Shown here piece by piece: positions 36,618 through 46,111 of a stretch of DNA of 64,000 nt. The position numbers were made by a program, and so were the translations under genes. Positions within the stretch are counted from its first letter, which is position 1, and each line of letters begins with the position of its first letter. Source of the DNA: Marinitoga hydrogenitolerans DSM 16785 (GTDB lineage: Bacteria; Thermotogota; Thermotogae; Petrotogales; Petrotogaceae); contig NZ_FQUI01000002.1 of assembly GCF_900129175.1 (NCBI RefSeq), positions 52,339-116,338 of the forward strand, in the 5' to 3' direction. A model generated the notes under the pieces. The model was not told the DNA's origin. It ran no database searches and was given only the letters and a program-made list of their open reading frames with translations.

Positions 36618-38654
36618 ATGCATATTTTAGAAAAATTGGAAAAAAATTTAAATACAATAAAAATTGATCATTTGAAAATAAATTTCACATATTTTGAAGG
36701 ATTAATAAATAATATAAAAAAATATGCAAAAAACATACATTCAATATACTCTTCTGATGTTATTATAATATTTGAATTAAATAAAAAAACAAAAGTTTTT
36801 GGCTTTTCATATTGTAAGGATATTGATATTAAAAATATTTTTGAAAAGTTTAATGGAGAAGGTACAAATTACTTTTCTTCGTTTACTACAAGTGAAAAAA
36901 ATATTGAAAAATTAATAAAAGACATACTTGAAGAAATAAGTAAAAAATATACACCAATTTTAAAGGCCAAAGATATTATGTCTTCTCCTGTACGAACAAT
37001 TTTATCCAGTGAACCAATTGAAAAAGTTCATAGAATAATGATACAAACTGGGCACAACGGTTTTCCTGTCATTGAAAAAAATGAATTAATAGGAATAATA
37101 ACAAGAAAAGATATCGAAAAAGCTATTAACCACGGATTATCTAAAGTACCTGTAAAAGAAATAATAACAAAAAATATTATTTCTGTTTTACCAGATACAC
37201 CAATTGAAGAAATACGATATAAAATGCTTGAAAACGGTATTGGAAGACTATTAGTAATTGATAAAAATAACATGTTAATTGGAATTATAACAAGATCTGA
37301 CCTTATTAAAGGAAAAGTTTTTCACAAATCCAAACCAAGCATTATCGTAGAGTATAAAGAAGAATTGCATAAATATAATATCTTAAAAAAAATGGTTAAA
37401 TTTATCCCACCTAAATATATGAATTTATTAAGACTGTTAGGCATATATGGAAGCGAATTAAATATGCCTGTGTATGTTGTTGGCGGATTCGTTCGAGATT
37501 TATTACTTGAAAGAGAAAACTTTGATATTGATATAGTTGTTGAAGGAGACGGATTAAAATATGCAAAATATGCTGCAAAAAATCTAAGGATTACTTTTGT
37601 AGAACATAGTGAATTTCATACCGGCTCTTTATTTTTTAAAGATGGTTTTAGAATAGATATTGCCACAGCAAGAACAGAGTATTATGAAAAGCCTGCTGAT
37701 TTACCAAAGGTTGAATTGAGCACAATAAAAAAAGATTTATATAGACGTGATTTTTCCATAAATGCTATGGCAATAAAATTAAACAGTGAAGAATTTGGTG
37801 TTTTACTCGACTTTTTTGGCTGTAAACGAGACTTAGATAATGGCATAATTAGAATTTTATATAATTTAAGTTTTATAGAAGATCCAACAAGAATATTAAG
37901 AGCTATACGATTTAAAAAGAGATTTAATTTCAAGATTGAAAATAGAACTTTGGAATTATTGCAAGATGCTGTAAATAATAATTATATAGAAAAAGTTACA
38001 GGCATGCGTTTAAGAGAAGAATTTGAAAAAATATTAAATGAAAAAGATATTATAAAAACTGTTGAAGAAATGGGAAAATTAAAAATTTTAGATCATTTAT
38101 TTCTTTATTCTAAATATTCTAATGAAAAGGTTGAAAAATTTAGTAAAATATTAGAATTTTATAACTGGGTAAAAATAAATATCCCAGAATATACCTATAA
38201 AACAAAAATTTTTCACCTCTTTCTATACCCGTATCTTATTTTTGAAGATAAAAAAGCTATTTCATATGCTTTTGAAAGATATGGATTACCAAAAAAATTT
38301 ATTAGTAATATTGAAAAAATGAAAAATTCATTATCATTATTAAATACATTAAATTCAAATTCTTCTTATTCTGATATATATAAATTAGTTGAATCATTTG
38401 ATAATGAGTTATTAATTACTTTATCTGGATATCTAAAAAATAATTTAATAGAAAAATACAAAAATTATTTATTAAAAATAAAAAATTTCAAGCTTGAAAT
38501 CAATGGAAAAGATATTATACAATTAGGTATAAAGGGAAAATTAATAGGAAAAATCTTAGATGAAATAAAAATGAAAAAACTTGATGATAAAATTCAAAAC
38601 GAAAAAGATTATTTACTAAAAATTGTGAGGGAACTAAATAATGAATCAATATAA
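36618..38654 (+). CDS. tRNA nucleotidyltransferase / poly(A)-polymerase family with CBS domains
   Basis: The protein has 678 residues. About 115-250 are two CBS domains (KAKDIMSSPVRTIL; VKEIITKNIISVLP). From about 285 comes the class II nucleotidyltransferase head, GGFVRDLLLERENFDIDIVVEG, with the catalytic DxD; IEDPTRILRAIRFKKRFNFK follows near 424. The family usually starts with DHH and DHHA1 domains. Here only a DHHA1-like remnant is left (residues 40-108), and its GGGH loop reads GEGTN. It matures the CCA end of tRNA, or adds only A or C. Start at 36618 after GAGTGAT is an inference. Confidence 0.85.
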   Translation: MHILEKLEKNLNTIKIDHLKINFTYFEGLINNIKKYAKNIHSIYSSDVIIIFELNKKTKVFGFSYCKDIDIKNIFEKFNGEGTNYFSSFTTSEKNIEKLIKDILEEISKKYTPILKAKDIMSSPVRTILSSEPIEKVHRIMIQTGHNGFPVIEKNELIGIITRKDIEKAINHGLSKVPVKEIITKNIISVLPDTPIEEIRYKMLENGIGRLLVIDKNNMLIGIITRSDLIKGKVFHKSKPSIIVEYKEELHKYNILKKMVKFIPPKYMNLLRLLGIYGSELNMPVYVVGGFVRDLLLERENFDIDIVVEGDGLKYAKYAAKNLRITFVEHSEFHTGSLFFKDGFRIDIATARTEYYEKPADLPKVELSTIKKDLYRRDFSINAMAIKLNSEEFGVLLDFFGCKRDLDNGIIRILYNLSFIEDPTRILRAIRFKKRFNFKIENRTLELLQDAVNNNYIEKVTGMRLREEFEKILNEKDIIKTVEEMGKLKILDHLFLYSKYSNEKVEKFSKILEFYNWVKINIPEYTYKTKIFHLFLYPYLIFEDKKAISYAFERYGLPKKFISNIEKMKNSLSLLNTLNSNSSYSDIYKLVESFDNELLITLSGYLKNNLIEKYKNYLLKIKNFKLEINGKDIIQLGIKGKLIGKILDEIKMKKLDDKIQNEKDYLLKIVRELNNESI

Positions 38655-38973
38655 AGCATATATATTAATTGCCACTATTTTAATATCTCTATCTATATTT
38701 TTCATAATTAAAATAATAGATGATTCTTCAGACTTAATAACTGTTGCCGCAACACAAAAATTACCTTTGGTAATTGAAAATAAAAATAACAATGATATTT
38801 TTATTAATAATGAAAAACTGGGACCTTTTGAAAGCAAAAATATAAATTTAGGGAAAGATGAAAAAATTATCATAACAAATAATACAGGAACTGTTATAAT
38901 AAAAACAATTGAAAAGATATATAAAATAAAATTAAAATCTTTCGAGGTGGTGGTTGAAAATGGGAAAAATTAA
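38641..38973 (+). CDS. Small anchored extracytoplasmic protein
   Basis: The protein has 110 residues: one N-terminal helix (7-25), then a strand-rich domain with repeated short beta elements (LPLVIENKNNNDIFINNEKL; KIIITNNTGTVIIKTIEK). It may be a small beta-sandwich. It overlaps the CCA gene by 14 bases and the DUF4416 gene by 14. Function unknown. Confidence 0.6.
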   Translation: MNQYKAYILIATILISLSIFFIIKIIDDSSDLITVAATQKLPLVIENKNNNDIFINNEKLGPFESKNINLGKDEKIIITNNTGTVIIKTIEKIYKIKLKSFEVVVENGKN

Positions 38974-39523
38974 AGATATCGATAGAGTTAATTATGTAAT
39001 ACATTTTTTTTCTGCTGGAGATACTGATTATTGGTTATATCATGAAAATGTATTAGACGAGCTAAAAAAACATTTTGGAGAAATTGATTATATTTCAGAT
39101 GAATTAGATTTTCAAAAATATACATATTACTACAATATGGAAATGGGGCAAAATGTAAAAATAAAAGCTCGAATGATTAGTTTTAAAAATCTATATTCAC
39201 CAGGTTTCCTAGCAGATGCAAAAACTATTACTAATTCATTAGAAGCTAAATATGCAGTTGATGGAAAAAGAAAGATTAATTTAGATATTGGATATATTCA
39301 TCATATGCAATTTGTGCTAGCAAGTACCAAACCATGGGGCAATAGAATTTATCTTTCAAAAGGCATATATGCGGAAATCACCTTAATGTATGTATACGAA
39401 CAATGGAAAGCATTTGACCACTCATATCAAAATTTCAAAGACAAAGAGTACCAGGATATTCTTACCGAAATTAGAAATATGTACCTTGAAAAAAGAAGAA
39501 AATGGTTGTCTGGAAGGAAATAA
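38960..39523 (+). CDS. DUF4416-family protein
   Basis: The protein has 187 residues. The family pattern is clear: an ELDFxKYTxYYxxEMG block near 50, then FKNLYSPGFLADAKTITNSLEAKY near 76, LDIGYIHHMQFVLASTKPWGNRIYLSKGIYAE-like text near 110-140, and a tail ending RRKWLSGRK. Function of the family is unknown. ATG 38960 is preferred, nine bases after GAGGTGG. Confidence 0.85.
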   Translation: MGKIKDIDRVNYVIHFFSAGDTDYWLYHENVLDELKKHFGEIDYISDELDFQKYTYYYNMEMGQNVKIKARMISFKNLYSPGFLADAKTITNSLEAKYAVDGKRKINLDIGYIHHMQFVLASTKPWGNRIYLSKGIYAEITLMYVYEQWKAFDHSYQNFKDKEYQDILTEIRNMYLEKRRKWLSGRK

Positions 39524-39526
39524 AAA

Positions 39527-40885
39527 ATGAAAAAAAGACTATTTATATTATTTCTATTAATATTTATAACAACTGTTTTTGGATCGGCAAAATTATTATT
39601 TCCAAATTCAATAGATTTTTATTATCAAAGATCAAAAAATATAAATTCCGGTATTCAATATACCGGATTTCCTTTGTTTTTCACTGAAGATAACGATTAT
39701 AAATCTAACATATTATTTGAATTCCCACTTGGTTTCGAAAAAAGATTGGAAAATAATGTACTATTTAATGGAGGAGGATATTATACCTTAGAAAAAGATA
39801 AGATTTTTTTTAGTGATCTATACAATGAATTTTATTCCTGGATGAACTTTGGTTTTGAATTCTATCATAATGACGAATTATATGCTAGATTTATAGCTGA
39901 TTTTAAAGAAGGTAACAGTCCATATTTCAAATATGACAATATAACTATTTTCGACATATATAAAGATTTCTCAATTTCTAAAAGAACAACATTGGATATG
40001 CCTTCATTAAGTTACTTGAGCTTAAAAAATCACAATTGGAGTTTTATCCTTGGACGAACAAAAATATCTTTAGGTCCATTAAAAAATTCTTTAATACTTT
40101 CAGATGCATCAAAATACTATGAAAATATAAATTTTAAATATAATTTTAAAAACTTTTCTTTTAATACTATTTTTATTTCTATGCAACCCATGCTAACAAA
40201 AACAGAATATGAAAAACAATTTTCCACAGAATCAACAGTTGCTCTTAAAGAAGTTTGGGTAAATAGAATAGATTACACAAAAAATATATTAAATTTAGGC
40301 ATCACATCTTTAAACCTATATGGTGGTGAAATCCCTTCTAATCCCTTTGATACAAAAAATTCCTTATTCGCTGTAGATGCTCAATTGCAATTTAAAAACT
40401 TTAGATTTTATATTCAAGATGCTTTTAATCCATTAAAAAACAAAAATAGCTTTGGACTTGGCGGTGAATTTTTATTTGAATTATATAAAGATATATTCTT
40501 TTCCATATTATATGAAAAATATATTATAGACTCTGGAATATACGAAGATGAAATACCATATAACAGACTATATAACAGATCTCTTGAAATTATCAACGAA
40601 CCTGGTGCCAGATATTTTTATGATTATCCTTTAGGCTTCAAATATGATGAAAATTCTAACGTTAATTCAATTCAAACTTATATTTCTTCGAAAGAACTAT
40701 TATTATTATTTGAAAATGAATGGGGAAGTTCTTTTGGAAATTCTTTTTGGAATAAGCGATATAAAATTTACTATAACATACCTTATATAGGAAATCTCGA
40801 ATTCAAATATATTGACACAAAATACAATGAAGAAAAGTTTATAAACTATTCAGTATTTTTCATTATACCAATTAAAATACAATGA
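39527..40885 (+). CDS. Outer-membrane beta-barrel-like protein (first of a pair)
   Basis: The protein has 452 residues. A signal peptide (1-20, ending TTVFGSAK) is followed by alternating aromatic strands, many ending in F or Y, and a C-terminal FFIIPIKIQ. The pattern fits a barrel of about 16-18 strands. The segment WSFILGRTKISLGPLKNSLILSDA near 170 has a close counterpart in the next gene, so the two are paralogues. They may form pores or attach the outer sheath. Function unknown. Confidence 0.65.
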   Translation: MKKRLFILFLLIFITTVFGSAKLLFPNSIDFYYQRSKNINSGIQYTGFPLFFTEDNDYKSNILFEFPLGFEKRLENNVLFNGGGYYTLEKDKIFFSDLYNEFYSWMNFGFEFYHNDELYARFIADFKEGNSPYFKYDNITIFDIYKDFSISKRTTLDMPSLSYLSLKNHNWSFILGRTKISLGPLKNSLILSDASKYYENINFKYNFKNFSFNTIFISMQPMLTKTEYEKQFSTESTVALKEVWVNRIDYTKNILNLGITSLNLYGGEIPSNPFDTKNSLFAVDAQLQFKNFRFYIQDAFNPLKNKNSFGLGGEFLFELYKDIFFSILYEKYIIDSGIYEDEIPYNRLYNRSLEIINEPGARYFYDYPLGFKYDENSNVNSIQTYISSKELLLLFENEWGSSFGNSFWNKRYKIYYNIPYIGNLEFKYIDTKYNEEKFINYSVFFIIPIKIQ

Positions 40886-40893
40886 GGTGCCAT

Positions 40894-42222
40894 ATGAAGA
40901 AGCTTATAATCATATTTTTTATAATTATTTTCTCATCCTCTGTTTTTTCATTTTATTTTGAAAATGATATAGATTATAAAATATATATTTTTAATAGAAC
41001 ATTGAAAGGAGGAGCTTTAGAAACCTCTATTTCTCCTTATCCATCAGATCAAGAAAAAGAAATAAAAACATATATTAATATTCCTTATTTTTCTACTGAT
41101 AATTATCAGTTAATTCCTATTTTTGAAATAAAAAACAAAAACATAGGATTAAATATAAATCTTACAAATAACTACAATTTAAAATTAACCTATTATTACG
41201 GAAAAAAGATAAATTCTTTTTGGTTTATTATTGGTAGATATAAAACAAATTGGTCATTGTTAGAACACGGCGTATTTCTTTCTGATTCTCTTCCATTTGT
41301 AGAAGGACTTACTGGAGGATTTACAACAAATTTTTTATTAGGTAATATAGGAATTTACTTTGGAGCTTATATATTTAATCCTTATCTAACAAACGAAGAA
41401 AAAGAAATACAGAAAATGAGCATAGATGGAAATGCTGATAGACGAAGTATTGGTATAGGATATGATGACCCTTACAAAACATTATTAATTCACAGACTCG
41501 ACCTAAAACCTTTTAATTTTTTAAGAGTTTCTATTAATGAATTAAATTTAATAGGCGGCAAATTTCCAGACATTGTAGACCTAAATTTTATGAATATCCT
41601 CCACAACACATATGGAGAAGGGTATTCAAATGCAATGTTTGCAATTGATGGTGAATTTTTACCTCTAAAAGGCTTAAAAGTGTACGGTGAATTTGCCATG
41701 GATGATTTTGTTGTACCTTTAACTGAATCTGGTGCCGAAGATTATAAACCAACTGCATTTGCTTGGGGATACGGAACTCAATATATTTTTAAATTACTAA
41801 ACGGTTATATAAATACAAAATTTGAAAATTATAAAATCTATTCGTGGATGTATAATAGATGGCAAGAATTGTTAAAATTCACCGGAAGATACATTGATAA
41901 TAACATTATATACGATATTCCTATGGGATATGAGAATGGAAGTGGAATTGAAAGTCAATTATTTGCTGTAGAATACATTAAAAATAATGTTAATATAAAA
42001 ATCACTTTAGAAAAAATTATTATGGGTGAAATAAATTTGGATACCTCTTATTTTGATAAAGAATTAAAAGGTAATACAGAAACATGGGAAGGTCCGTATG
42101 GTGACACAAAGGAAAATTATTATACAACATTTTATATAAAATACAAGAACTTCAACTCAAAAATAAAAATAGAAAACCTTAAATTCAAAAACTATAACTT
42201 ATATTTTTCATTTATTTTTTAA
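40894..42222 (+). CDS. Outer-membrane beta-barrel-like protein (second of a pair)
   Basis: The protein has 442 residues. A signal peptide (1-19) is followed by barrel-like strands and a terminal LYFSFIF typical of an outer-membrane C-terminal strand. The FWFIIGRYKTNWSLLEHGVFLSDSLP region near 108 aligns with the first paralogue. ATG 40894 follows GAGGTG at four bases. Overlap is avoided by this choice. Confidence 0.65.
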   Translation: MKKLIIIFFIIIFSSSVFSFYFENDIDYKIYIFNRTLKGGALETSISPYPSDQEKEIKTYINIPYFSTDNYQLIPIFEIKNKNIGLNINLTNNYNLKLTYYYGKKINSFWFIIGRYKTNWSLLEHGVFLSDSLPFVEGLTGGFTTNFLLGNIGIYFGAYIFNPYLTNEEKEIQKMSIDGNADRRSIGIGYDDPYKTLLIHRLDLKPFNFLRVSINELNLIGGKFPDIVDLNFMNILHNTYGEGYSNAMFAIDGEFLPLKGLKVYGEFAMDDFVVPLTESGAEDYKPTAFAWGYGTQYIFKLLNGYINTKFENYKIYSWMYNRWQELLKFTGRYIDNNIIYDIPMGYENGSGIESQLFAVEYIKNNVNIKITLEKIIMGEINLDTSYFDKELKGNTETWEGPYGDTKENYYTTFYIKYKNFNSKIKIENLKFKNYNLYFSFIF

Positions 42223-42244
42223 TAAACCAAGAGGAGGACAAAAA

Positions 42245-43366
42245 ATGAAAGTAGGATTAATATTTGGGACAAGACCTGAAGCAATTAAAATGGCTCCAAT
42301 ATACCACACTTTGAAAGAAAACGGAATAGATACCAAAATCATTGCAACTGCACAACATAGAGAAATGTTAGATCAGGTATTAGAATTATTCGAAATAATC
42401 CCTGATTATGATTTAAACGTCATGACTCATAGACAAACATTACCTGAATTAACCAAAAATTTAATAGGTAAATTAGATCCTATTCTCAAAGGGGAAAATT
42501 TTGATTATATTTTAGTTCAAGGGGACACAACTTCAACATTTGTTGGTGCTTTGATTTCTTTTTATTATAAAATACCTGTTGGACATATAGAAGCAGGATT
42601 AAGAACCGACAATATTTATAACCCTTTTCCAGAAGAAATGAATAGACGTTTAACTACCGTAATCAGTTCTCTACATTTCCCACCAACCAAAAAATCAAAA
42701 GAAAATCTTTTAAAAGAAGGAATTTCAGAGGAAAACATTTATATAACCGGTAATACTGTTATTGATGCTTTGTTATGGGTTATTGAAAAAAACAAAGATA
42801 AAATAGAAAAAATACAGGAAAAATATGGATTAAAAAATAAAAAATATATTTTAATGACAATGCATAGAAGAGAAAATTGGGGAACACCAATGAAAAATGT
42901 AATGCAGGCAATAAAAGAATTTTTAATAAAAAATCCTGACATATTTTTGGTATTTCCTGTTCATTTAAATCCCGCTGTAAGAGAAATTGTATTTCCTGCA
43001 TTAGAAGAATTAAAAAATGCTATACTGATAGATCCTTTAGAATATTTAGAATTCACAGCTTTAATGACTGGTTCATATTTTATAATGACAGATTCTGGAG
43101 GAATCCAAGAAGAAGCTCCAGCTTTAGGAAAACCTACTTTAGTTTTGAGAGAAACAACAGAAAGACCTGAAGCAATAGAGGCTGGAACTGCAAAATTAAT
43201 AGGAACAAAGAAAGAAAATGTTCTTGAATATATGAATAAATTGACATTCGATTTAGAATTTTATTCAAAAATGGCAAAAGCAAAAAATCCATTTGGCGAT
43301 GGAAAAGCTTCTCTCAGAATAACAAAAGTTCTATTAAAAGAAAAAATAGAAGAGTTTATAATATAA
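42245..43366 (+). CDS. wecB: UDP-N-acetylglucosamine 2-epimerase (non-hydrolysing)
   Basis: WecB turns UDP-GlcNAc into UDP-ManNAc for surface glycans. The 373 residues carry GLIFGTRPEAIKMAP near 4, TAQHREMLDQ near 35, VQGDTTST near 93, HIEAGLRT near 119, MTMHRRENWG near 203, and the DSGGIQEEAP site near 281. Strong match and normal length. Start after GAGGAGG. It shows that the organism makes ManNAc-containing envelope sugar. Confidence 0.96.
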   Translation: MKVGLIFGTRPEAIKMAPIYHTLKENGIDTKIIATAQHREMLDQVLELFEIIPDYDLNVMTHRQTLPELTKNLIGKLDPILKGENFDYILVQGDTTSTFVGALISFYYKIPVGHIEAGLRTDNIYNPFPEEMNRRLTTVISSLHFPPTKKSKENLLKEGISEENIYITGNTVIDALLWVIEKNKDKIEKIQEKYGLKNKKYILMTMHRRENWGTPMKNVMQAIKEFLIKNPDIFLVFPVHLNPAVREIVFPALEELKNAILIDPLEYLEFTALMTGSYFIMTDSGGIQEEAPALGKPTLVLRETTERPEAIEAGTAKLIGTKKENVLEYMNKLTFDLEFYSKMAKAKNPFGDGKASLRITKVLLKEKIEEFII

Positions 43367-43388
43367 CTTAAAATTGGAGGAAATAATA

Positions 43389-44468
43389 TTGTATGATAAT
43401 AAAGCATATTTCATACTTGAATCTATTCCCAATCCAAAATTCCCTTATCGACTTACTATAATTCAAAATAAAAAAATATTACTTTCATTAAGAGTCCAGG
43501 ATAAATGGCCTGGACAAAAAGGACATATTTTCTGTATTAGAGAAAAAGAAAATAAAACACCTGATATTGATAATATTATAGAAAAAATACCAATTGTATA
43601 CATGCGAAGAATTGGTAAAAGATTAGTCTTGATTTTAAACAGAAATATAAAAAAGAGATGTGATTTTCTTTTTCTAAAAAAGAAATATAAAAACAAAGAA
43701 GGAGAATATGAACAAATATTCTGGAGAACAGAACAAGGATTAAAACAAAATAAACCTAAAGTAAAATTAACAACATATCATCATAGTATGCTTGAAATTA
43801 TTATAGATTCAAATGAAAAATACCCATGGAAATTTCCGGGTTCTCTAACATCAAGAAAAAAATTACCTATTGGAGATTATGCATTAATACATAATGAAGA
43901 ATATATAGCTGTAGTTGAAAGAAAAACATTTGAAAATTTTTTAAAAGAATTTGGCCAAATGTCTTACTTTCATCAACATTTAATTGAATTAAAAGCATAC
44001 AAAAATGCTGCTCTTGTTATTGAAGCAAACTACTCAGATTTTTTTAATGAACACAAATCAAAAATCTATGCACCAGCATTCTCCGCAAAAGCTATAGCTG
44101 AAATATTTGCATATCACCCTGATTTAACAATAGTTTTTGCTGGTAACAGAAAATTAGCAAATGAATGGACATACAAATATTTTGAAGCTGTAAAGGCTCA
44201 TATTGAAGATGAACCACATTACAAAATATCTGATATTATTGAAAAATATAAATTACCTGAAAAAAGAAAAGGCGGAATAAATTACGAAATAAGAAATGCT
44301 ATATTGCACGAACTTCCTGAAACTTTCAAAACTGCTTTTTTAAAAGAAAAATTTAATAATGTATCAGAAAATACTATTAGAAAAGTTTTAAATGAATTAA
44401 GAAATGAAGGTAAAATAGTTTTAGAAAAACATGGAAGCAAAAGCTTTTGGAGAAAAATAACTAAATAG
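43389..44468 (+). CDS. ERCC4-type nuclease with winged-helix tail
   Basis: The protein has 359 residues. Residues about 125-265 form an ERCC4 nuclease core: IIIDSNEKYPWKFPG, KLPIGDYAL, and VVERKTFENFLKEFG, where ERKT is the catalytic ERKxxxD-like motif. The C-terminal 70 residues (FKTAFLKEKFNNVSENTIRKVLNELRNEG) look like a winged helix. The N-terminal 120 residues are unassigned. The start is TTG 43389, eight bases after GGAGG; no ATG in frame has a ribosome site. It ends a long operon before a terminator. It probably acts in DNA repair. Confidence 0.8.
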   Translation: MYDNKAYFILESIPNPKFPYRLTIIQNKKILLSLRVQDKWPGQKGHIFCIREKENKTPDIDNIIEKIPIVYMRRIGKRLVLILNRNIKKRCDFLFLKKKYKNKEGEYEQIFWRTEQGLKQNKPKVKLTTYHHSMLEIIIDSNEKYPWKFPGSLTSRKKLPIGDYALIHNEEYIAVVERKTFENFLKEFGQMSYFHQHLIELKAYKNAALVIEANYSDFFNEHKSKIYAPAFSAKAIAEIFAYHPDLTIVFAGNRKLANEWTYKYFEAVKAHIEDEPHYKISDIIEKYKLPEKRKGGINYEIRNAILHELPETFKTAFLKEKFNNVSENTIRKVLNELRNEGKIVLEKHGSKSFWRKITK

Positions 44469-44477
44469 CAATTAAAA

Positions 44478-44508
44478 ACAAGCCAATACTTATCGGCTTG
44501 TTTTTTTT
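44478..44508 (+). terminator. Intrinsic terminator after the ERCC4 gene
   Basis: A 7-bp stem ACAAGCC / GGCTTGT (44478-44484, 44495-44501), with a loop of ten bases, is followed by a run of T. It ends the CCA-to-ERCC4 operon. Confidence 0.85.
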
Positions 44509-44575
44509 ATTCGTTTTATAAAAAACTTAAAGATTTATTAAATAAAAATATATATACCTCTCTAAATCTTTATGT

Positions 44576-44600
44576 TATAATTTGTTAGTAATACTAACAA
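44576..44600 (+). promoter_or_regulatory. -10 box and palindromic operator of the MFS gene
   Basis: TATAAT at 44576-44581 is directly followed by a perfect palindrome, TTGTTAGTA-a-TACTAACAA (44582-44600), over the start of transcription. This is typical of a MarR- or TetR-type operator. No repressor gene adjoins it. Confidence 0.65.
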
Positions 44601-44614
44601 TAAGGAGGATTCTT

Positions 44615-45730
44615 ATGACATTTACAATTTCCTTAGCTCATTTTTTTGCTGATTTTTTCAATGCATTCTTCAAACCTTTAGGCCCTTATTTCATTGAAAG
44701 GTTTAATATTGACAGCAGAACTTTTACAACTTTAATTACCTTAATTGGAGCATTTTCTTCAATTTTACAAATATTCTTTGGTTTATATTTTGATCAAAAA
44801 AGAAGAGATGGTGTATATGTTATTATTCTTTTATTTTTAGAAATATTTTTAATAGCTTTAGTAGGATTTGCAAATAGTTTTTATGTATTACTAACTTTGA
44901 TATTTTTTATTAGACTTTTTAATTCTGCCTTTCATCCCGTTGGGGCAAGTTTTGCTGGGAGACTAAATAAAGGAACACATATTGCCTGGTTTTCTGTTTT
45001 TGGAACTTTTGGAGCTGCATTAGGTCCTATTTTTATTACCACTTATGTAAAACTATTCGGTATCGAAAACTTATATATTGTTGGTATTATCAGTAGTTTA
45101 TTATTAATTTTCTTCTATAAAAAGCTATGGACGTATGAAAAAATAGAAATTTCTGAGAAAAAAATTCCATCTTTAAAAGAATCATTAATTTTATTACCTG
45201 TATTTTTAATGGTTGCCTTAAGAGGATTTATCATGAATGCATTTCATACATTTGTCCCAATTTATCTAAGTCAAAAAGGATCTAATTTAATAATTGGTGG
45301 AGCCACTCTAACTATTGGAATGATAATAGGAATGTTTACAAACTATTATGGAACATATTTAAGAGATAAAATTGGAATAAAATTCATAAATTTTGTTGGT
45401 TTTTTTGGTATGGGAATTTCAGGAATTCTTATGATCTATATGAATACTGAATTACTAAGAATTATTGCATTCACTGCTTTTGATGCATTTGGATTTCTTA
45501 CAATGTCAGCAAACACTGTAGAAGCACAATTTTTAATGCCTAAAAATAAAAGCTTCGCATCCTCAGTATCCATGGGATTTGCATGGGCTATAGGAAATTT
45601 CATTTCAAGTGGTTATTCTGCAATTTTTGGAAATAATGTTGGATTTGTTTTATTTAGTATTAGCATTTTTTCTGCCTTTTTGGGAATTCTTTATCCTATA
45701 CTATATAAAAATAAGAAAAATATGGTATAA
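44615..45730 (+). CDS. MFS transporter (Fsr-like efflux type)
   Basis: The protein has 371 residues and 11-12 helices. AHFFADFFNAFFKPLGPYF at the start, FDQKRRDG at loop 2-3 and NSAFHPVGASFAGRL near 108 match the fosmidomycin-resistance-like MFS subgroup. ATG 44615 is chosen for the AAGGAGGATTC site. The operator-like palindrome just upstream suggests induction by a ligand. Substrate unknown. Confidence 0.82.
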   Translation: MTFTISLAHFFADFFNAFFKPLGPYFIERFNIDSRTFTTLITLIGAFSSILQIFFGLYFDQKRRDGVYVIILLFLEIFLIALVGFANSFYVLLTLIFFIRLFNSAFHPVGASFAGRLNKGTHIAWFSVFGTFGAALGPIFITTYVKLFGIENLYIVGIISSLLLIFFYKKLWTYEKIEISEKKIPSLKESLILLPVFLMVALRGFIMNAFHTFVPIYLSQKGSNLIIGGATLTIGMIIGMFTNYYGTYLRDKIGIKFINFVGFFGMGISGILMIYMNTELLRIIAFTAFDAFGFLTMSANTVEAQFLMPKNKSFASSVSMGFAWAIGNFISSGYSAIFGNNVGFVLFSISIFSAFLGILYPILYKNKKNMV

Positions 45731-45757
45731 TATATGAAACATTTCAAGGAGGGTACT

Positions 45758-46096
45758 ATGTTTTTTGATGACTTTGATGACTTAGACGGAATTGATGATT
45801 TTGATAAATTATTTGAAAAGTTGAATAAAGTAGAGCAACAATGTCCAGACTGTTTAGAATGTGGATATTGCTGCAAACATACTCCATGTTATTACGGAAA
45901 ATGGAATGAAGAAAAAAATCAATGTGAATATTTAACAGAAGATAACAAATGTGCTAAATACAATGAAATTGTTGAATACGAAAGCAAATTAAATTTAAAA
46001 GTTAAAATGTTTGGAAGTGGATGTTGTTTAAATTATTTAAATCCTGTTAGATTGAATAAGCTTAAAAAGCTTAAAGAAAACAATGAGTCAATTTAA
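45758..46096 (+). CDS. Cysteine-rich metal-cluster protein
   Basis: The protein has 112 residues. An acidic start (residues 2-18, many D) is followed by CPDCLECGYCCKHTPCYYG near 30 and more cysteines at 56-85 (CEYL, CAKY, GCCLN), about ten in all. This recalls YkgJ/Fe-S or zinc-binding families (DUF-type CxxCxxxCC). ATG 45758 follows AAGGAGGG. Function unknown; it follows the MFS gene by 27 bases and likely shares its transcript. Confidence 0.65.
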   Translation: MFFDDFDDLDGIDDFDKLFEKLNKVEQQCPDCLECGYCCKHTPCYYGKWNEEKNQCEYLTEDNKCAKYNEIVEYESKLNLKVKMFGSGCCLNYLNPVRLNKLKKLKENNESI

Positions 46097-46107
46097 TTGA
46101 CTCATTG
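46081..46107. terminator. Bidirectional terminator
   Basis: A perfect 12-bp stem (CAATGAGTCAAT with ATTGACTCATTG) has a loop of 3 bases and is followed by T-rich sequence on both strands. It lies at the end of the Cys-rich gene and just past the convergent DUF362 gene. Confidence 0.85.
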
Positions 46108-46111
46108 TTTT

